The position numbers were made by a program, and so were the translations under genes. Below are positions 9,921 through 18,619 of a stretch of DNA of 64,000 nt, one piece after another (within the stretch, counting starts at the first letter, position 1; each line of letters begins with the position of its first letter). The DNA is taken from the NCBI GenBank assembly GCA_964520905.1, contig CAZFQL010000001.1, positions 1 to 64,000 on the forward strand. The letters are read 5' to 3'. The stretch is from JAGVIE01 sp964520905 (GTDB taxonomy: Bacteria; Bacteroidota; Ignavibacteria; UBA10030; SZUA-254). The notes beneath the pieces are model-generated. The model made no database searches, had not been told where the DNA came from, and saw nothing but the letters and a program-made list of their open reading frames with translations.

Positions 9921-11062
9921 GCTTGTAGTGCAACTCTATCTTCAATTGAACCGTTTATAATATAAAATATTTTACAACCATCCCGATCTAATTTTGTCTC
10001 GGTAAACAAATGTGGGTTAGTTGTAGTAATAAAAGTTTGATTTAGCGTCTCTACAAATTTCAATAATTTACCGGAGCGTTTTTCATCCAGCTCGCTGAAG
10101 ATATCGTCAAGAAGCACTATGGGCGTCTCGTGGCAACGTTCCTTCAAATAATAAAACTCCCCCATTTTTAATGCTATTAAAAATGTTTTATGCTGACCTT
10201 GCGATGCATATTTGCGAAGATCGAGATCGTTTATTTTGAAAACAAATTCGTCTCGGTGTGGACCCACGAGGGTTATTCCGGTTCTCATCTCCTCGCCGTT
10301 CTTTTCCAATAGTATCGATCTGAATATCTCGCTGACATAATCTTGTTTTGCTATGTCTCCATAATTATTTGCCGGTCTGTATTCTATGGTCGGCTTCTCA
10401 TCGTCAACTGCAACCTGCAAATATGCAGATTGTACAAACGATTTGAACTCATCTACAAATTCTTTCCTTTTTACTGTTATGTAGCTTCCTCGCTCTATAA
10501 GTTGTTCATTCCACGGGGCTATCGTTGTTGAAACGTCACGTCGAAACGCCTTTCCATCAAAGAGTATTTTATTGCGCTGTTTTAATATTCTTCTATATTC
10601 AAGAAGATTCTGAAAATAATTGTTGTTCGACTGAGATATTACAAAATCTACAAATTTTCTTCTTTCAACCGGACCCGCCGATGTAACCGGTGAGTGTTCC
10701 GGTGAGCAGATTACAAGCGGAAATTTTCCTATGACTGATGAAAACGGTTCTATGCGATGTTTGTTTATCGTAAATATTTTTTCCTGTTGCTGGTCTGCGT
10801 ATGCAACCCTAATATTATATTCTTGATCTTGGTCCGATACTACCGTACCTTCAATTTCAAAAATGTCACCGCCGAAATTCAAAACAAGACTATCGCCGTT
10901 AGCGTAAAAACTTTTTGTGAGACATAGGTAAGAGATGGCTTCAATTACGTTTGTCTTCCCGTGCCCGTTATCTCCTAACAAGACATTTGTTCTGCAATTA
11001 AATTCGAAAGTAGAGTCTATGTGATTTCGAAAGCGCTGCAGTCTTAAATTTTTAAGATGCAT
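9917..11062 (-). CDS. recF: DNA replication and repair protein RecF
   Basis: This 381-aa SMC/ABC-like ATPase acts with RecOR to load RecA at single-strand gaps. Walker A GDNGHGKTN is at residues 30-38. The ABC signature region reads ASQGQHKT and the Walker B/D-loop is IVLLDDIFSELD near the C terminus. Length and domain order are normal for RecF. It sits 13 bp after dnaN and overlaps the DUF721 gene by 4 bp, so the three are probably translationally coupled. Confidence 0.97.
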   Translation of the reverse strand: MHLKNLRLQRFRNHIDSTFEFNCRTNVLLGDNGHGKTNVIEAISYLCLTKSFYANGDSLVLNFGGDIFEIEGTVVSDQDQEYNIRVAYADQQQEKIFTINKHRIEPFSSVIGKFPLVICSPEHSPVTSAGPVERRKFVDFVISQSNNNYFQNLLEYRRILKQRNKILFDGKAFRRDVSTTIAPWNEQLIERGSYITVKRKEFVDEFKSFVQSAYLQVAVDDEKPTIEYRPANNYGDIAKQDYVSEIFRSILLEKNGEEMRTGITLVGPHRDEFVFKINDLDLRKYASQGQHKTFLIALKMGEFYYLKERCHETPIVLLDDIFSELDEKRSGKLLKFVETLNQTFITTTNPHLFTETKLDRDGCKIFYIINGSIEDRVALQA

Positions 11063-11075
11063 TTACCAACTTACT

Positions 11076-12191
11076 TCAAGTATTAAGTCTGACTGGCATT
11101 ATAAGCATTAATAAGTTTTCACCGTCTCGTTGCGTTGCCGGTTGAACAATACATGCCCTTGTAGCAGAACTAAATTTAAAAACTACTTCATCGGTATCGA
11201 TGTGTGAGAGAACGTCAATAACATATGCGGAATTAAATCCTATCTCCATCGCTTCTGATGAGTAGTCACATTGAAGATTTTCTCTTGCCTCACTTCCAAA
11301 ATCTATATCTTCGGCAGATACTGTAAGGGTTCCTTTTTTCACAGATAATCTAACCTGGTGAGTTGTTGAACTTGCATAAAGCGATGTTCTTCTAACTGAT
11401 GCAAGTAGTTGGTTTTTGTCAATTATTAATGTTTTCTCGTTGTCTAAAGGTATTACGCTTTCATAATTTGGGTATTTTTCTTCTATCATCCGGGAAACTA
11501 AGGTAGTGTCTCCAAAAGAAAACATTGTGTGGTTCTCATTGAATAAAATATTACTGTTTGTATCGTTAGCAGCTTTCAAAACTAAATTAAGAGCTTTACC
11601 TGGTATTATTATATCCCTCTCGAATTGGTTAGACGTAAATTTAGTGTTAATAAATCTTACTAAACGATGACCATCGGTAGCCGCAGTTCTTATTTCGTTC
11701 TTCTTGATCTGAAATAAAATTCCCATCATTGCTGGGCGTAATTCGTCCGCACTAACAGCAAATACTGTTTTACTTATTAGTCGTCTTAAAATTTCATTCT
11801 CTATTTTTATTTCTTCAACACCCTTAAAAGATGGAATGCTCGGATAGTTTTCACTTGATTCACCTGTTAATTTATATTCGCCGCTTGTTGTTGTCATTAC
11901 AACTTTATTGCTCGTTAGATTTGCATTGAAATCTATATCAATATTAGGTAAAGCGCGAATTGTCTCAAATAATCTTTTAGCTGGTATTGCTATTGTTCCA
12001 TCCTCATATCCTTTTACTTTAATTACAATAGACATTGATGTATCAAGATCAGTAGCCGTTATTTTCAATTGATCGCCTGTTAACTGAAGGTGAAAATTTT
12101 CCAGTATAGGTAATGTTGATTTAGAAGGAATGACTCCCCCAATATTACCCAGTGCTTTTTGTAATTCTGTACTCGAAGATGAAAATTTCAT
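11076..12191 (-). CDS. dnaN: DNA polymerase III sliding clamp (beta subunit)
   Basis: This 371-aa protein has the three repeated clamp folds of the beta subunit, which tethers DNA polymerase III to DNA. Recognisable segments are GGVIPSKSTLPILENF near the N terminus, ATDGHRL in the central domain and the C-terminal LLMLIMPVR hydrophobic end that forms the partner-binding pocket. It follows dnaA after a 345-bp gap that contains a terminator, so it probably has its own promoter within 12192-12260. Confidence 0.97.
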   Translation of the reverse strand: MKFSSSSTELQKALGNIGGVIPSKSTLPILENFHLQLTGDQLKITATDLDTSMSIVIKVKGYEDGTIAIPAKRLFETIRALPNIDIDFNANLTSNKVVMTTTSGEYKLTGESSENYPSIPSFKGVEEIKIENEILRRLISKTVFAVSADELRPAMMGILFQIKKNEIRTAATDGHRLVRFINTKFTSNQFERDIIIPGKALNLVLKAANDTNSNILFNENHTMFSFGDTTLVSRMIEEKYPNYESVIPLDNEKTLIIDKNQLLASVRRTSLYASSTTHQVRLSVKKGTLTVSAEDIDFGSEARENLQCDYSSEAMEIGFNSAYVIDVLSHIDTDEVVFKFSSATRACIVQPATQRDGENLLMLIMPVRLNT

Positions 12192-12536
12192 TGGCTTCTT
12201 CCTTTTAAGGATGGTAATTTTGTTTTATTTTGGTTACTAAATTTACTAAATTTCTGGATAAAAATCCAGCATGGAAAATGCTGGATCTATCATTATTATA
12301 ATAAGTTATATTTATTTAAAATGATTAATAATAATAAGACATGTTGATATGTTAATAGGTCAAAAATTAATTAAAAAGAACAGATAAATTGAATATAGTA
12401 CTGTTGAAAATATGTTCAAGTTGTATTGAAAAACAATCCATTTATTAATATTCAAAAATAAAGGTAATGAAAACGAATATTAAGAAAAATTCTTAACATT
12501 CTATTAAGAACTATATATAAGATATAAACAAATTTA
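12192..12536. other. AT-rich dnaA-dnaN intergenic region
   Basis: This very AT-rich gap separates dnaA from dnaN. It contains the dnaA terminator (12264-12286), a TTATCAACT DnaA-box-like 9-mer (12534-12542) overlapping the dnaA stop and many A/T runs. It should also contain the dnaN promoter. It could be a secondary origin element, but the box density is lower than on the other side of dnaA. Confidence 0.5.
12264..12286 (-). terminator. Rho-independent terminator after dnaA
   Basis: A perfect 9-bp stem (ATCCAGCAT at 12264-12272 with ATGCTGGAT at 12278-12286, 5-nt loop) is followed on the minus strand by TTTTTATCC. It would separate dnaA transcription from dnaN. Confidence 0.75.
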
Positions 12537-13997
12537 TCAACTTATGTTGCGCTCAAGTTTCGACCGTAGCTGTTGAACAAGAAATTTCTGTTTTTGATCA
12601 AGTCCCATGCTATCCTCAACACACTGATAAGCATGGATTACAGTACTATGATCTCTTCCACCGAAATGGAGACCAATTGTTTTTAGCGAAGAATTAGTCA
12701 GTTCTTTTGCAAGATACATAGCAATCTGTCGAGCGTTTACAACTTCCTGCTTTCTTGTTTTTGCGCGTAGCAAATCTTCGGGGATCATCATATACTCGGC
12801 AACAACACGCTGTATTTCCTCAATGGTAACGTGTGAACGCACTTCACCGATAATAGAGCGAACAACGCTCTTTGCCAGTTCTAAATCTATATCCCGGTTT
12901 TCAAGAGAAGCACGTGCGAGTAAACCGATAAGACAACTTTCAAGTTCACGTATATTAGAAGTTATATTTGACGCTATAAATTCTACAACATCATGGGATA
13001 AATCGATTCCATCATCACTACTTTTTTTCCGGAGTATTGCAATTCTTGTTTCAAGGTCTGGTGGCTGGATATCGGCTGTTAACCCCCATTGAAAACGTGA
13101 AATTAATCTTTCGTTAACACTTTTTAATTCTTTCGGAGGTTTATCGGAAGAAAGCACAATTTGTTTACCAAGATGATAAAGAGCATTAAACGTATGGAAA
13201 AACATATCTTGCGTCTTTTCTTTACCAGCGAAAAACTGTATATCATCAACAACAAGTAGATCAACACTGCGATAATAATTTGAAAAATCAGCAACTCGAT
13301 CTTTTTGAATAGCCTCGACAAAATCTATAGTGAATTTTTCACTCGAAACGTAAAGTATTCGATTTGTTTTACCTGAGCTTAGCAAGTGATTACCAATCGC
13401 ATGGACCAGATGAGTTTTTCCCAATCCTACCCCGCCATAAATTACAAGTGGATTAAAAGATGTACCGCCGGGATTATTAGCAACAGCAAGCGCAGCCGCA
13501 CGCGCAAATTGATTACTCTCACCTTTTATATAATTGTCAAACGTATATCGTGGGTTAATAGAATGATTAATAGATGGTTGAGAAATTTTTATCGTTGAAA
13601 CTTTAGTGAGTAATTCTGGCATTGCAGGCTTTATGTTTAAATGTCCACCGGGTAATTTACCAGGGTTCGTCGATGTAGAATCGATGTCTTCGGAAATAAA
13701 AGAAGATTCACGTTCCTCGGATATAATGATGTGATCAACAACGATCTCTCGGCCGGTTACCTGTGTTAACGCTTCATTAATCAATGAATAATAATGTTCC
13801 TCAAGCCAGTCTGAAAAAAATTGACTGGGTACTTTAATGGACAATTTGTTATTCTCAATTTGAAGCGGTATGATCGGTTCAAACCATGTCTTATAGCTTT
13901 GGTTGTTTACTCGATCACGAAGGATAGAGAGGCAATTAGTCCAAAGCTTCTTAGTGTATTCGTAGTCGAAAATATTTTCATTAATCTGGTCGTGCAT
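12537..13997 (-). CDS. dnaA: Chromosomal replication initiator DnaA
   Basis: This 486-aa AAA+ initiator binds DnaA boxes at oriC and melts the origin. Domain I occupies about residues 10-85 and domain II is a variable linker. Domain III starts at RYTFDNYIKG and shows Walker A GGVGLGKTH and Walker B LLVVDDIQFF. Domain IV ends with the DNA-contacting motif GRDHSTVIHA in the basic-loop/HTH. It is the first gene of the minus-strand arm, transcribed away from the probable origin at 13998-14469. Confidence 0.98.
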   Translation of the reverse strand: MHDQINENIFDYEYTKKLWTNCLSILRDRVNNQSYKTWFEPIIPLQIENNKLSIKVPSQFFSDWLEEHYYSLINEALTQVTGREIVVDHIIISEERESSFISEDIDSTSTNPGKLPGGHLNIKPAMPELLTKVSTIKISQPSINHSINPRYTFDNYIKGESNQFARAAALAVANNPGGTSFNPLVIYGGVGLGKTHLVHAIGNHLLSSGKTNRILYVSSEKFTIDFVEAIQKDRVADFSNYYRSVDLLVVDDIQFFAGKEKTQDMFFHTFNALYHLGKQIVLSSDKPPKELKSVNERLISRFQWGLTADIQPPDLETRIAILRKKSSDDGIDLSHDVVEFIASNITSNIRELESCLIGLLARASLENRDIDLELAKSVVRSIIGEVRSHVTIEEIQRVVAEYMMIPEDLLRAKTRKQEVVNARQIAMYLAKELTNSSLKTIGLHFGGRDHSTVIHAYQCVEDSMGLDQKQKFLVQQLRSKLERNIS

Positions 13998-14346
13998 TGC
14001 AATTAGCTATAAGTAAATATATTTAACATGGTTTGCGCGTTATTAACAAAGGACTCACAAGCTTGTGAACAAAAAGATAAATATTCAATAAAAAGCAGAA
14101 TAAATGAAATTTAATAAGTGGAAAAAAACAATGAGCACCTATGTTATTTTACTTCAACGATAATTCATCAATTATTAACAAAGCACTTTAAGCATAAACA
14201 GCTAAAGGCGACAGGTATTTCACGAAAAAAACGCAAAACAATAAATTATCAACTAATTATTAACAAAATCTTATTGTGTTTCCCCTACCTTAAAGTAATA
14301 AGAATAGATGACCATGGCAAGTAAAATATTACACAAACATTTTTTA

Positions 14347-14378
14347 TTTGTTTTACATGTCCATTTTTTTTATATTAA
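14347..14378 (+). promoter_or_regulatory. Probable promoter of the rpmH operon
   Basis: TTTG (14347-14350) is followed after 20 nt by TATATTAA (14371-14378), close to the Bacteroidota TTTG-N19-21-TAnnTTTG pattern. It can also be read as TTGTTT-N17-TATATT of the sigma70 type. It would start transcription near 14385, about 85 nt before rpmH. Confidence 0.5.
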
Positions 14379-14406
14379 ATGCAAATTCGGTAATTAATAT
14401 ACCGGA

Positions 14407-14438
14407 AGAGGATTGTGAGCGAACAATCCTCTTTTTTT
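14407..14438 (+). terminator. Intrinsic terminator / attenuator in the rpmH leader
   Basis: A perfect 10-bp stem (AGAGGATTGT at 14407-14416 with 14423-14432, 6-nt loop) is followed by a T run on the plus strand. No plus-strand gene lies upstream for it to terminate, and it sits between the likely rpmH promoter and the rpmH start. It is therefore probably an attenuator, or the end of a short leader RNA. Confidence 0.7.
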
Positions 14439-14469
14439 GATTTATTAATGAAAGCATAAAGGTTAAGCG

Positions 14470-14622
14470 ATGAAAAGGACGTTCCAGCCCAGCAATATAA
14501 AGAGAAAGAACAAGCATGGTTTTCGAGAGAGAATGAAAACAAAAGACGGGCGAAGGGTTCTAGCGAGACGTCGCGCAAAGGGTCGCTGGAAACTTACAGT
14601 TAGCGACGAAGGCAAAAATTAA
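14470..14622 (+). CDS. rpmH: 50S ribosomal protein L34
   Basis: This small basic 50-aa protein begins MKRTFQPSNIKRKNKHGFR and continues with the family motif RMKTKDGRRVLARRRAKGR. L34 is a structural protein of the large ribosomal subunit. The start is ATG at 14470 with an AAAGG ribosome-binding site about 9 nt upstream. The rnpA gene starts 16 nt after its stop, the universal rpmH-rnpA pairing. The C-terminal KLTVSDEGKN tail is slightly longer than in many bacteria. Confidence 0.97.
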   Translation: MKRTFQPSNIKRKNKHGFRERMKTKDGRRVLARRRAKGRWKLTVSDEGKN

Positions 14623-14638
14623 AAATATACTTGCCAGC

Positions 14639-15043
14639 GTGTTGCAGAAACTCGAAAAAGTTGAAATCATCAGGGGAAGAAAAAAATTTAAAATAGTGTA
14701 TGAAAAGGGAGTCGAATTAAAGGGGAAAACTCTCCGCTGTCTGGTGGTTACAACCGGCATAAATAAATTGTTAACAAAGAGAAAGATATTATTCGGCATT
14801 TCAATTAGTCGTAAAGTCAGGCTTGCCGTAGATCGTAATCGTATTAAACGTCTAATCCGAGAATCATACCGAAGGAACAAGAGTTTATTGACTGTGAATA
14901 ATGAAAACTGTATAATTCCGTCTGCATTACTGTTCATTTACCGACCGTCCATAGCTGAAAATCATTTTCCATCGTTTAGTGAAATTGACAACGACATAAA
15001 ATACATTTTGGATAGAATTCTTCATGGGATATTTCCTAAGTAA
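14639..15043 (+). CDS. rnpA: Ribonuclease P protein component
   Basis: This 134-aa basic protein binds RNase P RNA and helps 5' maturation of tRNA precursors. The family signature is visible as LAVDRNRIKRLIRESYR (RNR-containing RNA-binding helix), and the N-terminal segment RGRKKFKIVYEKG matches RnpA openings. The start appears to be GTG at 14639. No in-frame ATG lies nearby upstream, so this is the best choice. Its 3' end overlaps yidD by 20 nt. Confidence 0.93.
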   Translation: MLQKLEKVEIIRGRKKFKIVYEKGVELKGKTLRCLVVTTGINKLLTKRKILFGISISRKVRLAVDRNRIKRLIRESYRRNKSLLTVNNENCIIPSALLFIYRPSIAENHFPSFSEIDNDIKYILDRILHGIFPK

Positions 15044-15248
15044 GCTCATCATACTTTTTATCCAAACCTATCAGAGAATAATAGCTCCACTGTTGCCGCC
15101 AGACACGTGTAGATTTTATCCAACTTGTTCATCATATGCAATTGAAGCGATTAGAAAACATGGAACAGGCGGCGGTATCATGTTGACGGTAAAAAGAATT
15201 CTTAGATGCCATCCATTTAATCCGGGTGGGTACGATCCAGTTCCGTAA
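15024..15248 (+). CDS. yidD: Membrane protein insertion efficiency factor YidD
   Basis: This 74-aa protein has the YidD pattern: a hydrophobic N terminus, YQRIIAPLLPP, CRFYPTCSSYA with conserved cysteines, and the RCHPFNPGGYDPVP end. It is a membrane-associated helper of YidC-dependent insertion. It overlaps rnpA and precedes yidC by 26 nt, the conserved rpmH-rnpA-yidD-yidC order. Confidence 0.95.
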   Translation: MGYFLSKLIILFIQTYQRIIAPLLPPDTCRFYPTCSSYAIEAIRKHGTGGGIMLTVKRILRCHPFNPGGYDPVP

Positions 15249-15274
15249 TAACCAATTTAAATCGGTGAAATAAC

Positions 15275-17071
15275 ATGGAAAAAAATACAATCATTGGCTT
15301 TATATTAATTGGCTTAGTTCTAATGATATGGTTATGGATGAGCACGCCACCGCATCAACCGCTTAAAGTTAGTGGTGATAGCACTAAAACAACACAAGCA
15401 AAGACACAACAAGAAACAAGTCCCACGGCAACCGAGATAGCTAGTTCAAAAAAGAAATCAAAAGAAGATTCTCTTGGCAAGTATTTTTCTCACCTCAATG
15501 TTGGAATAGAAAAGATATTTATTATTGAGACTGATAATTATCGGGCTGAAATATCATCGCTTGGGGGCTCAATTCTAAAATGGGAACTGAAGCAATACAA
15601 AACCTGGGATAAATATCCCGTAAATCTGGTAAACTCAGCCAGTGGTGGAGACTTTCATCTTCTTTTCTATACCTCTGACGGAAAACTCGTAAACACTAAA
15701 GGTTTATATTTTCAATCATCGTTTAGCAATAAGCAGATTTTCAAAATAGGCGAGAACGATTCGTTAATAATAGAAATGAGTCTTAGGGTGAACGATGATA
15801 GCCGAATAGTTAAGACCTTAAAATTTTACGGAAATCAATACTCGTTTAATGCCGGCTATCGTTTTGATAAGATGGAGTCAATTATTGCTAATTTTGCATA
15901 CCAGGTAACTTGGTCGTCTGGTATGCCTTATGCCGAACATAATAGTGTTGACGAATCGAATTTTTCTAAGGCATTTGCTTATGCGGGCGGTGAGTTAACA
16001 GAAGTAGATGCCAGCAATTTGAATGAGCCCGCGATGGACAGCCTCTCCGGAAAGGTAGCCTGGGTAGCGGAAAGAAATAAATATTTCGCAATAGCGATTA
16101 TTCCCAGGGGCAAGGATAGCCAACGTGCATATATTGAAGGACAAAGATATGGGCTTCCAGATGAGGGGGCGCGGGAAGATTATAATATCGCGATAGAGAT
16201 GCCGTTTATGGGTCACGCCATAGAGTCAGATAGTTTTACGGTATACTTGGGACCACTCGGGTTTGATGCCGTAAAAAAGTATAATGTTGGATTAGATCAG
16301 ATAATGAGCCTGGGTGCGGCGTGGATAATACGCCCAATATCCGAATACGTTATTATTCCGGTGTTTAGATTTTTGAAAATATTTATTCCCAACTACGGCG
16401 TTGTTTTAATAATATTTTCATTTATAATTAAAATAGTACTTCACCCGCTTACAAAAAGTAGTATGAAGTCGATGCAGAAAATGCAGGCGCTGCAACCGAT
16501 GATGAATGAGATTCGTGAAAAATATAAAGATGATCCGCAGAAAATGAATCAGCAGGTTATGAGATTGTATAAAGAATATGGCGTCAATCCGGCCGGCGGA
16601 TGTCTCCCCATGCTCCTTCAGCTTCCAATTCTTTATGCATTATGGGCTGTGTTTAGCTCAGCGATTGAACTGAGACAAGCCTCATTCATATGGTGGATTC
16701 ACGACCTCTCTATTCCCGATGTAGTTGCGCGGCTTCCTTTTCGCATTCCGATTTTTAACATAACAGAGATTAGCGGGCTGGCGCTTCTCATGGGCGTAAC
16801 CATGTTTATTCAACAAAAAATGTCAGTTAAAGACCCCCGTCAAAAAATGATGGTATGGTTAATGCCCATTCTACTAACACTCATGTTTAACAGTTTTCCA
16901 TCTGGTTTGAATCTATATTATTTTGTGTTCAACTTATTATCAATAGTACAGCAGGCATGGATTAACCGACAACACAAAGGTGAGCCGCTAAGAAAAATTG
17001 AAGTAAAAAAGTCCTCCGGTGGATGGATAAGTAAAATTGCCAAAGATCTTCCAACCAAGCAAAAGCACTAA
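15275..17071 (+). CDS. yidC: Membrane protein insertase YidC
   Basis: This 598-aa insertase of the Oxa1/YidC family inserts and folds inner-membrane proteins. An N-terminal membrane anchor (residues ~5-23) leads into a large periplasmic beta-sandwich domain (~80-340). The conserved five-helix core follows from about residue 350, with the MKSMQKMQALQPMMNEIREKYKDD coiled segment and GGCLPMLLQLPILYALW. The C-terminal tail is Lys-rich. Presence of the large periplasmic domain fits a Gram-negative envelope. Confidence 0.97.
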   Translation: MEKNTIIGFILIGLVLMIWLWMSTPPHQPLKVSGDSTKTTQAKTQQETSPTATEIASSKKKSKEDSLGKYFSHLNVGIEKIFIIETDNYRAEISSLGGSILKWELKQYKTWDKYPVNLVNSASGGDFHLLFYTSDGKLVNTKGLYFQSSFSNKQIFKIGENDSLIIEMSLRVNDDSRIVKTLKFYGNQYSFNAGYRFDKMESIIANFAYQVTWSSGMPYAEHNSVDESNFSKAFAYAGGELTEVDASNLNEPAMDSLSGKVAWVAERNKYFAIAIIPRGKDSQRAYIEGQRYGLPDEGAREDYNIAIEMPFMGHAIESDSFTVYLGPLGFDAVKKYNVGLDQIMSLGAAWIIRPISEYVIIPVFRFLKIFIPNYGVVLIIFSFIIKIVLHPLTKSSMKSMQKMQALQPMMNEIREKYKDDPQKMNQQVMRLYKEYGVNPAGGCLPMLLQLPILYALWAVFSSAIELRQASFIWWIHDLSIPDVVARLPFRIPIFNITEISGLALLMGVTMFIQQKMSVKDPRQKMMVWLMPILLTLMFNSFPSGLNLYYFVFNLLSIVQQAWINRQHKGEPLRKIEVKKSSGGWISKIAKDLPTKQKH

Positions 17072-17099
17072 AATATATTTAGAAGTTTTTATAAAATGA

Positions 17100-17128
17100 C
17101 CCCACCCCGGAAAAGGATGGGGTTTTTT
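17100..17128 (+). terminator. Rho-independent terminator after yidC
   Basis: CCCCACCC pairs with GGATGGGG (one mismatch) across 17100-17122, followed by a run of six T. It closes the rpmH-yidC operon before mnmE. Confidence 0.8.
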
Positions 17129-17187
17129 ATATAATTGAATTTCACTCGGGAGTTTTCTAAATTTAGAATATATCTCATTTAATTACT

Positions 17188-18588
17188 ATGAATAATCAAG
17201 ACGACACTATCGCAGCAATTGCTACCCCAATCGGTATTGGGGGAATTTCGGTGATACGCATTTCTGGCAAGAGTGCCATTGAAAAGATAGCCAACATTTT
17301 CAAAGGAAAAAAATCTCTCTCGCAGACCAAATCACACACTGCTCATTATGGCAAAATAGTCTGTGAGGATGGAAGAACAATTGACGAGATCGTAGCAACC
17401 ATTTTTCGTTCGCCACGCTCTTACACATCAGAAAATATGGTTGAAATTAGTTGCCACGGTGGATATTACGTTACTCAGGCAATATTGCAGACGATCATCC
17501 ATAACGAGATAAGACTTGCTGATCCCGGGGAATTTACAAAAAGAGCGTTTTTAAATGGTCGAATAGATTTAGCCCAAGCTGAAGCAGTGGCTGATATGAT
17601 TAACGCTAGCACGGAAATATACCACCGATCCGCAATCTACCAACTTGAAGGTAGGCTTTCTAACGAAATAAATGAAATCAGGAATAAATTACTAAATCTT
17701 TGTAGTCTATTAGAACTTGAACTCGATTTTTCGGAAGAGAATTTAGAAGTTGTGAAAAAACCACAAATTAAATTGGAAATTGAATCAATTACTACAACCA
17801 TACAACAACTATCTCGTTCCTATAGTTATGGAAAACTTCATCGTGACGGCGCAAAAGTAGCTATTGTAGGGAAACCCAACGTAGGTAAGTCTAGCATTCT
17901 CAATATCTTACTAAACGAAAACAGAGCAATTGTAACCGAAATACCGGGAACCACAAGGGATATTATCGAAGAAAGATTTGTTATTGATGGGGTACTGTTC
18001 AACATTGCAGATACCGCTGGTATACGAACAAGTAATGATATAATTGAATCTAAGGGAATTGAGCTCGCGAGGAAAAAAATAAACATAGCTGATATTATTC
18101 TTATCGTCGTGGACCCAACCCAAAATATTACAAGCGAAGACGATGATATCCTCGAATTAATAAGAAACATCAATAGTGATATTGTGGGAAATAAACTGCT
18201 AATTGTTAATAAAATAGATATTAATGAGCCAAAATCTGATATGAATGATTATTTAAAGAAATTCTCATTGACTCCAATATTACTTTCAACGAAGACTGGT
18301 TACGGACTGAACAACTTAAAGCAAGCAATGTTTTCAATAGTTGTGAAAAGCCGGAGCAGTGATAATCATGGCAACTCAATTATTACTAACGAGAGGCATA
18401 AAGAATGCCTTAGAAAGGCAGAAATAAATTTAGCAAAAGCCCTGGAAGGTACAACCAGACAAGTAGGCAATGAATTCATCGCATTTGATATTCATTCTGC
18501 TATAAACGATTTAAGCGAAATAATTGGAATCGTAATAACTGAAGAAATACTCAATAATATTTTTTCTAAATTCTGCATCGGTAAATAA
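17188..18588 (+). CDS. mnmE: tRNA uridine-5-carboxymethylaminomethyl modification GTPase MnmE
   Basis: This 466-aa GTPase works with MnmG to modify wobble U34 of certain tRNAs. The N-terminal tetrahydrofolate-binding domain includes AIATPIGIGGISVIRISG and the DPGEFTKRAFLNGR motif. The embedded G domain has GKPNVGKS, the PGTTRD switch, DTAG and NKID. The chain ends with the family's catalytic CIGK motif. A parS-like site follows its stop, then mnmG. Confidence 0.97.
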   Translation: MNNQDDTIAAIATPIGIGGISVIRISGKSAIEKIANIFKGKKSLSQTKSHTAHYGKIVCEDGRTIDEIVATIFRSPRSYTSENMVEISCHGGYYVTQAILQTIIHNEIRLADPGEFTKRAFLNGRIDLAQAEAVADMINASTEIYHRSAIYQLEGRLSNEINEIRNKLLNLCSLLELELDFSEENLEVVKKPQIKLEIESITTTIQQLSRSYSYGKLHRDGAKVAIVGKPNVGKSSILNILLNENRAIVTEIPGTTRDIIEERFVIDGVLFNIADTAGIRTSNDIIESKGIELARKKINIADIILIVVDPTQNITSEDDDILELIRNINSDIVGNKLLIVNKIDINEPKSDMNDYLKKFSLTPILLSTKTGYGLNNLKQAMFSIVVKSRSSDNHGNSIITNERHKECLRKAEINLAKALEGTTRQVGNEFIAFDIHSAINDLSEIIGIVITEEILNNIFSKFCIGK

Positions 18589-18591
18589 CTT

Positions 18592-18607
18592 TGTTTCACG
18601 TGGAACA
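18592..18607. promoter_or_regulatory. parS centromere site
   Basis: TGTTTCACGTGGAACA matches the bacterial parS consensus TGTTNCACGTGNAACA exactly. ParB would load here for origin segregation. It lies in the 31-nt gap between mnmE and mnmG, about 4.3 kb from the probable oriC. parS sites near gidA/gidB are common. No parA or parB gene is in the window. Confidence 0.9.
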
Positions 18608-18619
18608 GATAACCAATCA

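Larger units (their letters stand above)
13998..14469. other. oriC: Probable chromosomal origin (oriC), dnaA-rpmH intergenic region
   Basis: This 472-bp AT-rich gap is where the two divergent gene arms meet. It contains three exact TTATTAACA 9-mers (14040-14048, 14172-14180, 14257-14265), one TTATCAACT (14246-14254) and a perfect 14-bp palindrome TCACAAGCTTGTGA (14055-14068). The 9-mers resemble the DnaA box TTATCCACA with changes at positions 5-6. Gene context (dnaA on one side, rpmH-rnpA-yidC on the other) is the commonest oriC location. The box assignment is inference. Confidence 0.65.
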
